A DNA stretch of 64,000 nt, taken from positions 60,082,230 through 60,146,229 of the forward strand of contig CM051516.1 in the NCBI GenBank assembly GCA_028015205.1, given 5' to 3'. This DNA comes from Mytilisepta virgata. Taxonomy: Eukaryota > Mollusca > Bivalvia > Mytilida > Mytilidae. The notes beneath the pieces were generated by a model. The model saw only the letters and a program-made list of their open reading frames with translations, was not told where the DNA came from and did no database searches. The translations under genes were made by a program, and so were the position numbers. Numbering within the stretch: position 1 is the first letter of the stretch; each line of letters begins with the position of its first letter. Positions 57,001 through 59,689 of this stretch are shown one piece after another.

Positions 57001-59110
57001 AGTACCCGACTCCAAGAAAAAAATGTCCAAGATCATGAACAAATGCAGAAACCATGTAACAAAAAAGGAACACCTTAAAATCTTTTCACAGTAAGAGCTT
57101 CTAATGCCAAATTTTATGCAACTGTGTAAAATTGGTCTATCTGTCAGTGACTTGACGACATCAAATAATTACTAGCTTCTCACGTATACTGGTTTCAATT
57201 GAACTCTGTGACGAGATACCATCAGATCTTTTATGGAATGTTATTTCTGACTATTTCGTTTAATAAATCAGAAGCTGAGTTTTACAGTGAAAATGAGCAT
57301 ATTTTGACTCTGCCATGTAAATTATATGCCATCCTACATATTTTATTATTTCTCATTAGCAGCCGTCTTGTTGGTAACGATACTGTATTAGCATTTATAA
57401 TGTGTTTTACCTACCACCGATGTGTGACTACCACCGGATTGACTTTGTTGAAATTCACTACGGATGCCGTATACGGAGCAAGAACTGCTTACCCTGCCGG
57501 ATCACCTAGGTTCACTCCTGGTTTTTATAGGAGTTCGTATTGTTCATTGTTTTTTTTTTTAAGTTTTCAGTGTTTATTTGTTTATTTGTTGTGCTTGTGG
57601 TTGTTCATTTGTCTTTCCGGGTGTGTCCGTCTAATAGATTGCGTTTTTTTTTTTCGGTTTGTCCTCTTTACGTACCAGAGGGACAGGAGAGATAAGGGAG
57701 ATGTTTGGGTACCCATAAAGCCCACTACTTCTGAGTGTCTGTATCTTGTCTTTCCTGACACGTTGTATTAGTCCGAAGGTACTGCCCTGTGTGTCGATTT
57801 TTTTGTTGTAAATGGATTGACATATATCATTGTTGACTTTTCCTGTTATCTTTTTTTTATTTTTTATTGTTACTACTTTAATTTTACCGTTTATTCGCTA
57901 TGTGTTTACAGATTCTTGCCTTTTTCCGCCAAAACTAAAAGCACTATTTACACTAAAGGATGAATGTTTCTCAAGTCTCACATTACTCAATGATGACACA
58001 AAGACATATAACGGATCATGGAATCAGCCAATCAATGTACTGTCTCCAGTGGATGAATGGACTTATCAAAATGCTCTGGATTTGCGGTCTATCCCATATA
58101 TTGGACACAGATCCGTGTACAGTGGCGGAGGATATGTTATTGAAATAAATCCAGACGAGATGATTCAAAATATTTCACACTGGATTGAATTGTCTTGGAT
58201 TGACTTAAGGACAAGGGTTATTTTCATAGAGTTTACCTTGTATAACGCTAACATTAATATGTTCAGTTTTATAATGATCGCAGTAGAAATCAGCAGTCCA
58301 GGTGATTATATGCCGTCATTCCAAGTGTTTACAACTGATTTGTCAAATTATAATTCATCCAGTGCTATAACAAAGCTTGCTGTTGAAGTTATTTTTGTAC
58401 TCTTAATATTTGTTTACACGTTCATTGAAATTAAAAAGATGAATCAAAATGGAGTAAAGACATATCTTAAAGGATTCTGGAATGGACTTTCAACATTTCA
58501 AATTCTTCTATGTTATATTTTGATCGCAGTATATATTGAAAGATGTATATTAATACAAAATGTACTAGACAACTATAGATCTAAAGGTCAGGCCAATTTT
58601 GTCAATTTCAGTTACGCCATTTTATGGGATAATATTGTTGTCATAATCATGGCATTTTTAGTTGCAATTACAATTATAAAATTTTTAAAAGTTTTGACAT
58701 TGAACAAGAAACTAAATTATTTGTACTCACTGATATATTATGCAAAAACTCCACTTATTGCATTTATTTTTATGTATATTATTGTATTATTGGGATTTGT
58801 TTGTTCTGGACATTTACTTTTTGGTTCCTCTTTTCGTGAATACAAATCGGTTTATGATAGCTTTTTTACACTTTTCAAATGTACAGTGCGAAATGTTAAG
58901 TTTTACCAATATTCTGTATTGGGGTCTGCTATAGGCCCATCATTTATTTTCATTTTTATTTTTACATTTGTAATTTGCATGATGAATATTTATAATGCTA
59001 TTATCTTAAATGCAATGAAGATTTTGAAAGAAAAGGGTGTAAGACGTGAAGACTATACAGATTTATTATTAAGTTATATACTGGGTAACATGAAAAAAAT
59101 ATGTTATTAG
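1..59110 (+). CDS. Polycystin-1-like gene with tandem Cys-rich exon array (5' end off window)
   Basis: Gene-level entry; exons are listed separately. All parts lie on the + strand. The array exons begin and end in phase 1. The divergent module exon (36517-36657) is also phase 1-1 and is followed by 14 exons whose phases match at every junction, giving a 1471-residue open frame from that exon to the TAG at 59108-59110. Domain order is Cys-rich modules, GAIN-like region, GPS, TM1, PLAT, TM2-6 with the TOP domain before TM7, then a channel-like TM7-11. Family knowledge: polycystin-1-like proteins are 11-TM, GPS-cleaved membrane proteins that pair with PKD2-type channels and act in cilia, or as REJ-type receptors on sperm. 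No PKD repeats, C-type lectin or classical REJ block is visible here; they could lie upstream. The start codon, signal peptide and promoter are outside the window. That the array is spliced to the channel part is inferred from strand, phase and homology of the last module. Confidence 0.85.
509..646 (+). CDS. Array exon copy 1 (A subtype)
   Basis: A 138-bp exon between ttacag and gtaagt, phase 1-1, with six Cys. Residue 14 is Thr and residue 21 is Ala (no N-L-T sequon). Near-identical to copies 3 and 5. Confidence 0.9.
831..1562. mobile_element. Unclassified 0.73-kb insertion in the first array unit
   Basis: Copies 1 and 3 are 1795 bp apart, against 1056 bp for copies 3 and 5; the difference is this block. 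Flanks rejoin to the uninterrupted intron seen near 2625. Its right end is a strong hairpin (ggctctcggacc / ggtccagagagcc) and its left end has a second short palindrome, recalling Helitron-type ends. No coding potential seen. Confidence 0.6.
1718..1855 (+). CDS. Array exon copy 2 (C-like) with mutated acceptor
   Basis: The 138-bp reading frame and all six Cys are intact and the donor is normal, but the acceptor AG reads TG (cttactg instead of cttacag, 1711-1717). Residue 18 is Glu instead of Asp. It is probably skipped or spliced at a cryptic site; skipping keeps the frame because the exon is symmetric. Confidence 0.75.
2304..2441 (+). CDS. Array exon copy 3 (A subtype)
   Basis: Canonical acceptor and donor, 138 bp, phase 1-1. 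Thr14 and Ala21; residue 24 is Asp instead of Asn (V-D-D). It lies exactly 1795 bp after copy 1 and 1056 bp before copy 5. Confidence 0.9.
2774..2911 (+). CDS. Array exon copy 4 (C-like subtype)
   Basis: Canonical sites, 138 bp. Thr14, Thr21. It is 1056 bp after copy 2 and is the version of that exon with a working acceptor. Confidence 0.9.
3360..3497 (+). CDS. Array exon copy 5 (A subtype)
   Basis: Canonical sites, 138 bp. Thr14, Ala21. Last member of the 1056-bp A/C duplication; after its donor the intron switches to the longer type seen in the rest of the array. Confidence 0.9.
4122..4259 (+). CDS. Array exon copy 6 (B subtype)
   Basis: Canonical sites, 138 bp. Gly14, Thr21. The B subtype has 'gatact' instead of 'gatatt' at the exon start and the upstream tract 'tcttgacctttttcttacag'. 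The Gypsy element sits in its downstream intron. Confidence 0.9.
4694..5331 (+). repeat. 5' LTR of the Gypsy element
   Basis: Aligns to the 3' LTR along its length but lacks about the first 18 bases, so the 5' end was trimmed. Ends in TAACA. An 'aataaa' and TATA-like runs lie near its end. Confidence 0.85.
5337..5354 (+). other. Primer-binding site of the Gypsy element
   Basis: Six bases after the LTR end is tgggggctcgtctg, which matches the tRNA-Pro-type primer site in its first twelve bases. Confidence 0.6.
5423..6400 (+). pseudogene. Gypsy gag remnant
   Basis: Open stretches broken by in-frame stops near 5501, 5600, 5731, 5918 and 6016. Includes a Lys/Glu-rich coiled-coil-like segment and a capsid-like block with E-A-Y-R-Q-K-F-R, followed by a C-x-K-x-x-H knuckle-like remnant near 6360. 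Confidence 0.7.
6401..7262 (+). pseudogene. Gypsy protease and integrase remnants
   Basis: Aspartic-protease motif L-R-D-T-G-A-S at about 6593-6616. The sequence then jumps at about 6700-6730 into the middle of an integrase core (Y-H-P-E-S-Q-G-A-L-E-R-F-H near 6810), so the integrase N-terminus and first catalytic Asp region are deleted. The integrase C-terminal part continues to about 7262. Confidence 0.75.
7333..7720 (+). pseudogene. Gypsy post-integrase linker and RT N-terminus
   Basis: Starts M-L-K-P-Y-F, common after Gypsy integrases. About 85 codons later, after a frameshift, the sequence matches the start of a Gypsy RT (D-A-S-P-I-K-Q-H-P-Y-R-x-N-P). The rest of RT and RNase H is deleted before the 3' LTR. 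Confidence 0.7.
7811..8507 (+). repeat. Polypurine tract and 3' LTR of the Gypsy element
   Basis: Polypurine run aagggggga (7812-7820) just ahead of TGTTA at 7823; LTR ends TAACA at 8507, giving a 5-bp inverted terminal repeat and TG...CA ends. Contains a long TA dinucleotide run near 8144-8178 absent from the 5' LTR. Confidence 0.85.
8745..8882 (+). CDS. Array exon copy 7 (C subtype)
   Basis: Canonical sites after an unusually long poly-T tract. Thr14, Thr21. The terminal His-Pro is His-Arg (catcga), unique among the copies. Confidence 0.88.
9527..9664 (+). CDS. Array exon copy 8 (A subtype)
   Basis: Acceptor ttacag, donor gtaagg (weaker than gtaagt elsewhere). Ala14, Ala21; residue 40 is His instead of Asn. 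Confidence 0.88.
10292..10429 (+). CDS. Array exon copy 9 (B subtype)
   Basis: Canonical sites, 138 bp. Ala14, Thr21. Intron read-through would end at a tga rather than taa. Confidence 0.9.
11092..11229 (+). CDS. Array exon copy 10 (C-type introns, A-type exon)
   Basis: Canonical sites. Flanking introns are C subtype, but the exon carries tcttcttttgg and Ala14 as in A/B copies, suggesting gene conversion. Residue 26 is Ile instead of Leu. Confidence 0.88.
11808..11828 (+). promoter_or_regulatory. Conserved hairpin upstream of array acceptors (best example)
   Basis: tcatgata, 5-base loop, tatcatga: a perfect 8-bp stem ending about 44 bases before the acceptor of copy 11. The same position before most array exons has this inverted repeat, perfect or with one or two changes (for example 10245, 16160, 24670); C-subtype introns have a variant with a longer loop. 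Role unknown; an RNA element in splice-site choice is possible. Confidence 0.45.
11873..12010 (+). CDS. Array exon copy 11 (A subtype)
   Basis: Canonical sites. Ala14, Thr21; residue 44 is Asn instead of His. The upstream hairpin is a perfect inverted repeat at 11808-11828. Confidence 0.9.
12659..12796 (+). CDS. Array exon copy 12 (A subtype)
   Basis: Canonical sites. Ala14, Ala21. It directly follows another A copy, so the three-exon cycle has not yet settled at this point of the array. Confidence 0.9.
13424..13561 (+). CDS. Array exon copy 13 (B subtype)
   Basis: Acceptor ttacag then gt, so the junction codon is CGT, still Arg. Gly14, Thr21; residue 34 is Ala and residue 45 is Leu, both Pro elsewhere. 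Confidence 0.88.
14381..14518 (+). CDS. Array exon copy 14 (C subtype)
   Basis: Canonical sites. Thr14, Ser21 (sequon kept as N-L-S), residue 40 His. The intron before it carries extra short tandem repeats (about 14000-14160). Confidence 0.9.
15163..15300 (+). CDS. Array exon copy 15 (A subtype)
   Basis: Canonical sites. Ala14, Ala21. A tRNA-derived SINE lies 80 bp downstream of its donor. Confidence 0.9.
15381..15672 (+). mobile_element. tRNA-derived SINE
   Basis: The head has a pol III A box (tggtcgagtggtttaggcgc) and B box (ggttcgaacctc); a ~200-bp body and a short A/T-rich tail follow. It interrupts intron sequence intact in other copies (tctgttaa / gtatctgtc, compare 20280). TTAA at both edges may be a short target duplication. 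Confidence 0.85.
16207..16344 (+). CDS. Array exon copy 16 (B subtype)
   Basis: Canonical sites, junction codon CGT. Ala14, Thr21; residue 35 is Gln instead of Glu. The regular three-exon higher-order repeat starts here. Confidence 0.9.
16984..17121 (+). CDS. Array exon copy 17 (C subtype)
   Basis: Canonical sites. Consensus C module: Thr14, Thr21. Confidence 0.9.
17767..17904 (+). CDS. Array exon copy 18 (A subtype)
   Basis: Canonical sites. Ala14, Thr21; residue 6 is Ser instead of Pro, just before the first Cys. Confidence 0.9.
18510..18647 (+). CDS. Array exon copy 19 (B subtype)
   Basis: Exon starts 'ga', so the junction codon is CGA (Arg). Ala14, Thr21; residue 6 Leu, residue 23 Ile. 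Confidence 0.9.
19292..19429 (+). CDS. Array exon copy 20 (C subtype)
   Basis: Canonical sites. Thr14, Thr21. Closely matches copy 26, two higher-order repeats later. Confidence 0.9.
20074..20211 (+). CDS. Array exon copy 21 (A subtype)
   Basis: Acceptor ttgcag instead of ttacag. Ala14, Ala21, residue 26 Ile. Confidence 0.9.
20837..20974 (+). CDS. Array exon copy 22 (B subtype)
   Basis: Junction codon CGT. Gly14, Thr21; residue 6 is Gln instead of Pro. It lies 2327 bp after copy 19. Confidence 0.9.
21615..21752 (+). CDS. Array exon copy 23 (C subtype)
   Basis: Canonical sites, consensus C module (Thr14, Thr21). Confidence 0.9.
22397..22534 (+). CDS. Array exon copy 24 (A subtype)
   Basis: Canonical sites. 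Ala14, Thr21. Its downstream intron carries the best-preserved copy of the cryptic reading frame described at 22633-23001. Confidence 0.9.
22633..23001 (+). pseudogene. Cryptic reading frame inside array intron 24
   Basis: An open frame of about 120 codons with no splice signals of its own, ending taa at 22999-23001. It reads Q-S-L-K-S-D-F-G-L-I-K-P-I-Y-I-P, then S-K-F-N-N-C-F-I-M and L-I-T-S-N-T-L-G. Homologous intron segments exist in the other copies, mostly broken by stops. B-subtype introns give a related peptide in the corresponding frame (L-I-T-S-N-A-L-G-K-L-I-N; G-R-T-L-G-E-R-I-R-Y). I do not recognise the family. It may be decayed coding sequence from an insertion or lost exon in the founder unit. 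Confidence 0.4.
23165..23302 (+). CDS. Array exon copy 25 (B subtype)
   Basis: Junction codon CGA. The only copy with Lys at residue 14; also Ile23 and Ser34. Confidence 0.9.
23947..24084 (+). CDS. Array exon copy 26 (C subtype)
   Basis: Canonical sites, consensus C module (Thr14, Thr21). The following intron has a small T-rich insertion just after the donor. Confidence 0.9.
24739..24876 (+). CDS. Array exon copy 27 (A subtype)
   Basis: Acceptor ttttacag, normal donor. Ala14, Thr21. Confidence 0.9.
25507..25644 (+). CDS. Array exon copy 28 (B subtype)
   Basis: Canonical sites. Thr14, Thr21. It lies 2342 bp after copy 25. Confidence 0.9.
26197..26258. mobile_element. Short interspersed repeat fragment
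   Basis: A tgattgattgattg start and a 'ttttacgccgtgtgggagac' body interrupt array intron 29. The host motif atttgtatga occurs on both sides, consistent with a target-site duplication. Confidence 0.55.
26365..26502 (+). CDS. Array exon copy 29 (C subtype)
   Basis: Canonical sites. Thr14, Ser21, residue 6 Leu. A short repeat insertion (about 26197-26258) lies upstream in its intron. Confidence 0.9.
27001..27533 (-). mobile_element. Terminal-repeat block of a tyrosine-recombinase element
   Basis: A ~60-bp direct repeat (aataacaatccaaagatact...) occurs at both 27001 and 27366 with a core between that includes the palindrome cagacaagtctg. The reverse complement of this block follows the hydrolase frame at 34630-35095. 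Inserted between the intron hairpin and the acceptor of array exon 30. Confidence 0.7.
27560..27697 (+). CDS. Array exon copy 30 (A subtype)
   Basis: Canonical sites. Ala14, Thr21; residue 5 is Lys instead of Glu. A 0.53-kb insertion separates the usual upstream hairpin from the acceptor. Confidence 0.88.
28314..28451 (+). CDS. Array exon copy 31 (B subtype), last intact copy
   Basis: Junction codon CGT. Gly14, Thr21. Last full-length copy before the array decays. Confidence 0.9.
29030..29082 (+). pseudogene. Array exon copy 32, 5'-truncated
   Basis: Only the last ~53 bp of the module survive, joined directly to intron sequence (the 'atgaatcat' block). The acceptor and first four Cys are lost; the donor gtaagt remains. 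His-Pro at the end reads Asp-Leu. A further 36-bp scrap of exon-like sequence is at 29386-29421. Confidence 0.8.
29480..29690. repeat. Dispersed repeat, copy 1
   Basis: Same orientation and clear similarity to 56590-56810 (shared core aaaacacaaacatgaacacaac). No coding frame. Family not recognised. Confidence 0.65.
29990..30185. repeat. Short tandem array (TTTATGACAGTTCTA type), left part
   Basis: Imperfect ~24-27-bp units related to 'gaaccatttatgacagttct', including a long palindrome around agaactgttctagaacagtt. The same units reappear at 32490-32750, beyond the Helitron-like array. Confidence 0.65.
30290..32270 (+). mobile_element. Helitron-like element with ~165-bp tandem array
   Basis: About twelve imperfect units, each with 'cttggcagcaatggtcctta' and 'aagatggccgcca' blocks, period about 160-175 bp. 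The right end is a short hairpin (aggct ctagat agcct) ending CTAGT at 32270, the form of a Helitron 3' end. A second element of the same family is at 49250-50230. Nothing encodes Rep/helicase, so it would be non-autonomous. Confidence 0.7.
32490..32755. repeat. Short tandem array (TTTATGACAGTTCTA type), right part
   Basis: About nine imperfect copies of 'ctagaaccatttatgacagttctaccc'. Probably the continuation of 29990-30185, split by the Helitron-like insertion. Confidence 0.7.
32970..33235 (-). mobile_element. tRNA-derived SINE (minus strand)
   Basis: Read on the - strand it starts near 'ggggccgcggtggccgagtgg' (A box) and has a B-box-like gcgagttctaatctc, followed by a body. Same family as 45540-45812. 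An open frame here is incidental. Confidence 0.75.
33311..33486. repeat. 44-bp minisatellite, four units
   Basis: Four consecutive units of 44 bp containing 'gtgcttatggaggacaac' and 'ctcaatcattacaaa', differing at a few positions. Confidence 0.85.
33500..34010 (+). pseudogene. Tyrosine-recombinase remnant of a DIRS/Ngaro- or Crypton-like element
   Basis: Frameshifted but recognisable blocks: S-K-T-D-Q-N-G near 33680, L-F-C-H-F-N-H-K-E-V-T-R-Y-Q near 33805, and, after a frameshift, M-G-R-W-K-S-x-x-Y-K-R-Y-I near 33912-33950, which holds the catalytic-Tyr region of tyrosine recombinases. Several stops; not functional. Confidence 0.65.
34020..34581 (+). pseudogene. SGNH-hydrolase remnant of the same element
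   Basis: Three frames in turn carry W-I-H-G-S-S-I-I (block I-like), H-C-G-G-N-V-I-G (block III-like) and, from about 34340 to 34581, an open segment with F-K-H-D-G-V-H-V-S-F-L-G-N-D-I-F (block V-like D-x-V-H). SGNH-type hydrolase frames accompany some DIRS/Ngaro elements. Two frameshifts break it. Confidence 0.65.
34630..35095 (+). repeat. Terminal direct-repeat block of the tyrosine-recombinase element
   Basis: A ~60-bp direct repeat (tatacagcatagtatacatt...) at about 34648 and 35029 flanks a ~330-bp core. The split-repeat layout next to recombinase and hydrolase frames fits the 3' end of a Ngaro-type element. Related blocks at 27001 and 40953 are in the opposite orientation. Confidence 0.7.
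35196..35227. repeat. Perfect 14-bp-stem hairpin
   Basis: attagcatgatatt, loop gttt, then its exact inverse; 'ggcgg' on both sides. Possibly the remains of a small palindromic insertion. Confidence 0.8.
35222..36055. repeat. Local direct duplication (~215 bp, two copies)
   Basis: 35228-35440 and 35832-36050 share blocks such as 'ttaaacgttg', 'aattatgttatttgtttgaaa' and 'attgaattaatgaatgtaaa' in the same order. Both non-coding and partly diverged. Confidence 0.75.
36300..36330 (+). repeat. Poly-G tract
   Basis: A run of about 17 G within a G-rich stretch; capable of forming a quadruplex and likely length-variable. Confidence 0.8.
36517..36657 (+). CDS. Divergent terminal Cys-rich module exon
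   Basis: Exon of 141 bp between a T-rich tract ending in cag and donor gtaag, phase 1-1 like the array exons. It shares the E-P-C-S-S-S-F-G start and the first four Cys spacings (C-x8-C-x5-C-x4-C), then diverges: C-x1-C-x14-C replaces C-x3-C-x11-C. The junction codon with an array exon is again Arg (CGA), and its last base fits the next exon (39917) to give Ile. The link in strand, phase and sequence ties the array to the polycystin part. Confidence 0.88.
37721..39360. mobile_element. 1.64-kb element with TIRs and subterminal GTGCG repeats
   Basis: Ends are near-inverted (left tggttgaacgtgtta, right gttacacgctcaacca). Inside both ends are ~150-bp runs of 'cgtgtaacgtgcgaatcgtg' variants in direct orientation (37750-37900, 39210-39350). 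A nested inverted repeat pair (about 38150-38200 and 38690-38750) surrounds a very AT-rich core. No transposase frame; no clear target duplication seen. Confidence 0.6.
39917..40020 (+). CDS. Polycystin-1-like exon: start of GAIN-like region
   Basis: 104 bp, phase 1 in and phase 0 out, acceptor tttcag, donor gtgagt. Encodes a helical stretch with N-N-T and N-F-T glycosylation sequons and repeated Ile/Leu (KLILKIIDLLENF), like the helical subdomain of a GAIN fold before a GPS. Weak primary conservation; assigned from position and frame. Confidence 0.78.
40301..40426 (+). CDS. Polycystin-1-like exon: GAIN-like helices
   Basis: 126 bp, phase 0-0, acceptor attttcag, donor gtagta (non-optimal). 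Encodes 42 residues with an amphipathic pattern and acidic loops. No catalytic motif is expected here. Confidence 0.75.
40607..40764. mobile_element. Foldback MITE
   Basis: About 65 bp at each end are inverted copies (aatgaggaaccagggtgag... / ...ctcactctggtttctcatt) with a ~20-bp loop. No coding capacity. Confidence 0.8.
40953..41262 (-). repeat. Terminal-repeat fragment of the tyrosine-recombinase element
   Basis: Matches the 27001-27533 block from the direct repeat through 'ggtaatttctgtaacaaatc' but ends before the palindrome; only one terminal repeat is present. Confidence 0.7.
41263..41991. other. Intron sequence with no recognised feature
   Basis: AT-rich, no open frame that fits the gene, no clear repeat partner in this window, apart from the polypyrimidine/acceptor at its right end. 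Confidence 0.5.
41992..42089 (+). CDS. Polycystin-1-like exon: GAIN-like helices
   Basis: 98 bp, phase 0 in, phase 2 out. The donor is GTAGGT at 42090; a splice a few bases later would leave an in-frame TAG, so 42089 is chosen. Encodes a helix (VAMALEKISRHLAYSDF) and an N-I-S sequon. Confidence 0.75.
42471..42624 (+). CDS. Polycystin-1-like exon: GAIN-like beta region
   Basis: 154 bp, phase 2 in, phase 0 out, acceptor attacag, donor gtaaac. Encodes alternating hydrophobic strands with N-Y-T and N-G-T sequons, as expected of an extracellular beta-rich subdomain. Confidence 0.78.
42742..43190. repeat. Block flanked by ~75-bp direct repeats
   Basis: The sequence 'aaaacgtatcacaaaat' through 'cagcagtgctcgagatca' occurs at 42742-42817 and again at 43101-43190. 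The layout (direct repeats around a ~285-bp core) resembles the tyrosine-recombinase terminal blocks elsewhere, but the sequence is different. Confidence 0.6.
43814..44077 (+). CDS. Polycystin-1-like exon: GAIN/pre-GPS region
   Basis: 264 bp, phase 0-0, acceptor attgtag, donor gtacac. 88 residues: a conserved-looking helix (SIADNIAHALLQITDEIS) followed by beta-strand-like sequence and several N-x-S/T sequons. The frame is open from the acceptor, upstream of the first Met. Confidence 0.8.
44078..44914. other. Intron sequence with no recognised feature
   Basis: AT-rich intron between the two pre-GPS exons; only homopolymer runs seen. Confidence 0.5.
44915..45068 (+). CDS. Polycystin-1-like exon: pre-GPS region
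   Basis: 154 bp, phase 0 in, phase 1 out, acceptor cttacag, donor gtaatt. Encodes 51 residues ending in a strand-like V-V-I-N-I-P. No motif beyond fit to the frame. Confidence 0.78.
45540..45812 (-). mobile_element. tRNA-derived SINE (minus strand)
   Basis: On the - strand: 'ggccgcggtggccttggta' head, B-box-like gagttcgaatac, ~200-bp body, and a ggttggttggttgg-type repeat (as seen on +) at the far end. Related to 32970-33235. Confidence 0.72.
45878..46281 (+). CDS. Polycystin-1-like exon: GAIN beta-sandwich and first half of GPS
   Basis: 404 bp, phase 1 in, phase 0 out. About 134 residues, many N-glycosylation sequons. The end carries the first half of a GPS motif: C-R-Y-W-D, then W, then G-C-Q at the exon boundary. 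The second half is at the start of the next exon (47423). Acceptor is ttttaag. Confidence 0.88.
46717..47015. repeat. Dispersed repeat, copy 1
   Basis: Shares long blocks with 57400-57690 (gactttgttgaa, gtgccgtatacgga, aactgcttaccc, 'tttttataggaattcgt'). An open frame through it is incidental to the repeat. Confidence 0.7.
47423..47653 (+). CDS. Polycystin-1-like exon: GPS cleavage site and TM1
   Basis: 231 bp, phase 0-0, acceptor catag, donor gtaata. It completes the GPS with C-Y-C-D-H-L-T-N-F; in the family, autoproteolysis occurs between Leu and Thr of H-L-T, so the site looks competent. It is followed by a hydrophobic span (about residues 45-65 of the exon product) that is TM1, then a basic stretch (K-Q-A-D-R-R) suited to the cytoplasmic face. 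Confidence 0.92.
47925..48211 (+). CDS. Polycystin-1-like exon: PLAT domain, first part
   Basis: 287 bp, phase 0 in, phase 2 out. Encodes the core of a PLAT/LH2 beta-sandwich: Y-V-M-C-I-V-T-G-W-R-R-T-G-G-T-T-S, then F-R-P-G-S-E-D-W-F, and L-I-W-H-D-N-S-G at the end. In polycystin-1 proteins PLAT lies between TM1 and TM2 in the cytosol and binds lipids and partners. Confidence 0.93.
48530..49105 (+). CDS. Polycystin-1-like exon: PLAT end, TM2 and TM3
   Basis: 576 bp, phase 2-2. Completes PLAT (W-F-L-S-R-I-L-I-Q-D-L), then two hydrophobic spans (around L-T-C-A-L-T-L-L-L-C and I-I-M-F-P-I-N-L-L-V-I-E-L-F-A), then a Lys/Glu-rich cytoplasmic loop with a run of eight Lys/Asn residues. The donor at 49106 is gtaagt. 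Confidence 0.92.
49250..50230 (+). mobile_element. Helitron-like element with ~165-bp tandem array, second copy
   Basis: About six units with the same 'ggcagcaatggtcctta' and 'ccaagatggccgcca' blocks as 30290-32270. Ends in a perfect 6-bp-stem hairpin (aggctc ctgg gagcct) and CTAGT at 50230. Lies in the intron after the PLAT/TM2-3 exon. Confidence 0.7.
50697..51045. repeat. Two-copy tandem duplication (~185 bp)
   Basis: 'gcatactttgtgtaat' through 'gcatgttgaac' occurs from 50697 and again from 50886, diverged by substitutions and small gaps. Confidence 0.7.
51483..51748 (+). CDS. Polycystin-1-like exon: TM4 and TM5
   Basis: 266 bp, phase 2 in, phase 1 out. Starts at a tryptophan-rich helix (L-P-W-W-V-I-Y-I-A-W) typical of the family TM4, then a second span (E-P-L-K-V-I-L-F-A-A-I-L-T-V-L). 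The donor gtacat is chosen at 51749 because it keeps the frame with 52706. Confidence 0.92.
51749..52705. other. Intron sequence with no recognised feature
   Basis: AT-rich; short open frames inside do not fit the gene phase. Ends with the acceptor at 52705. Confidence 0.5.
52706..52968 (+). CDS. Polycystin-1-like exon: cytoplasmic linker and TM6
   Basis: 263 bp, phase 1 in, phase 0 out. The acceptor is attttcag at 52705; the upstream cag at 52672 would not match the incoming phase. Encodes a basic linker (K-I-K-K-K-N-E) followed by TM6 (L-A-L-Y-L-L-F-T-F-V-V-L-F-V-V) and the start of the extracellular TOP domain. Confidence 0.9.
52980..53060. repeat. Short dispersed repeat
   Basis: Similar to 55988-56066 (gagattgctctgacgtc ... 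cactccatata). It overlaps no exon; both copies lie in introns. Confidence 0.5.
53576..53612 (+). mobile_element. Helitron-like 3' end, isolated
   Basis: ggtgagcgatacaagctcag, loop, ctgagcct and CTAGT: the same terminal signature as at 32238-32270 and 50198-50230 but without the tandem array. Confidence 0.6.
53917..54064 (+). CDS. Polycystin-1-like exon: TOP domain start
   Basis: 148 bp, phase 0 in, phase 1 out, donor gtaagt. Carries the polycystin signature L-G-A-L-R-L-R-Q-I-R-V near its end, preceded by a helix with H-L-W-D-Y-L. The next exon supplies the S-C expected directly after this motif. Confidence 0.92.
54360..55275 (+). repeat. 24-bp minisatellite, about 38 units
   Basis: Unit aatttatatgatagaacgga plus aaag/tagg/aagg. 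Because 24 is a multiple of three, several frames stay open and give N-L-Y-D-R-T-E-K repeats; these are products of the repeat, not a gene. Some units have ggtggagcgg in place of gatagaacgg. Lies in the intron before the terminal exon. Confidence 0.92.
55276..56580. other. Intron sequence, little recognised
   Basis: AT-rich; only the short dispersed repeat at 55988-56066. I tested a possible small exon near 55680-55790 and found no frame consistent with its neighbours. Confidence 0.5.
56590..56810. repeat. Dispersed repeat, copy 2
   Basis: Partner of 29480-29690, same orientation. Confidence 0.65.
57400..57690. repeat. Dispersed repeat, copy 2
   Basis: Partner of 46717-47015, same orientation. 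The open frame 57199-57771 crosses it and is not part of the gene. Confidence 0.7.
57912..59110 (+). CDS. Polycystin-1-like terminal exon: TOP domain and TM7-TM11
   Basis: 1199 bp from acceptor tttacag to TAG. Encodes 398 residues: rest of the TOP domain (Y-S-G-G-G-Y-V typical), then five hydrophobic spans corresponding to S2-S6 of the channel module. The S4-like segment (F-L-K-V-L-T-L-N-K-K-L) has few basic residues. The pore-loop region reads F-F-T-L-F-K-C-T-V-R-N and lacks the G-D of PKD2-type filters, which is usual for polycystin-1-like members. No coiled coil is evident in the short tail. An ATG at 57830 lies upstream of the acceptor and is intronic. Confidence 0.95.
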
Positions 59111-59404
59111 TAATATATCTCATGATATGATTAAATATTCTAAAAATTATCAATACATTGTATTCAATATCAGTGACTAGTTAAAGCTCAACATCAAGAG
59201 ATCCGGTCACTCTGCATGCGAACATCTGTCGGCCAAATCCGCTTTATATATATTCAAAAATTATTTCCACTCTCTGTCATGTGTGTTGAAATTAGTATCC
59301 TCACAGTTAAATGATAATTTGTAGACTCGTTCAAAACCCCAAGAAGATGCAGAATACATTAAATATATTTAACCCTTGAGTTAGATTACGCAAAATAAGA
59401 CGAA

Positions 59405-59614
59405 TACTGTAAATTCAGAAATCATTGCGTGCATTTATTATTGCGATCTTCTAATTTCAGACCAAAATGCGATTTTAATTTTTGCGATATTGAGAAAAAT
59501 CCCGCGTCATTCATATAAAAAATTCCAAAATGCGAGTTTAAATTATTGCCATTACAACCCTGTCGCATTTTTCGCAATAATTAAAGCATCGCTATAATTT
59601 CCGAATTTACAGTA
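59405..59614. mobile_element. TA-flanked MITE
   Basis: About 25-bp terminal inverted repeats (tactgtaaattcagaaat / atttccgaatttacagta), TA at both edges, no coding frame. Fits a Tc1/mariner-type non-autonomous element. Located 0.3 kb past the polycystin stop. Confidence 0.75.
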
Positions 59615-59689
59615 ATAGGGAAGCCCTCGGAATATTGTTTTAACCAATCTCACACGTATATAGTTATGCTTGTTATTAATTGTTTATTG

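Noticed and set aside
57199..57911. Upstream coding sequence joined to the last polycystin exon
   Set aside because: The open frame here overlaps a dispersed repeat also present at 46717-47015, and a good acceptor at 57911 matches the incoming phase.
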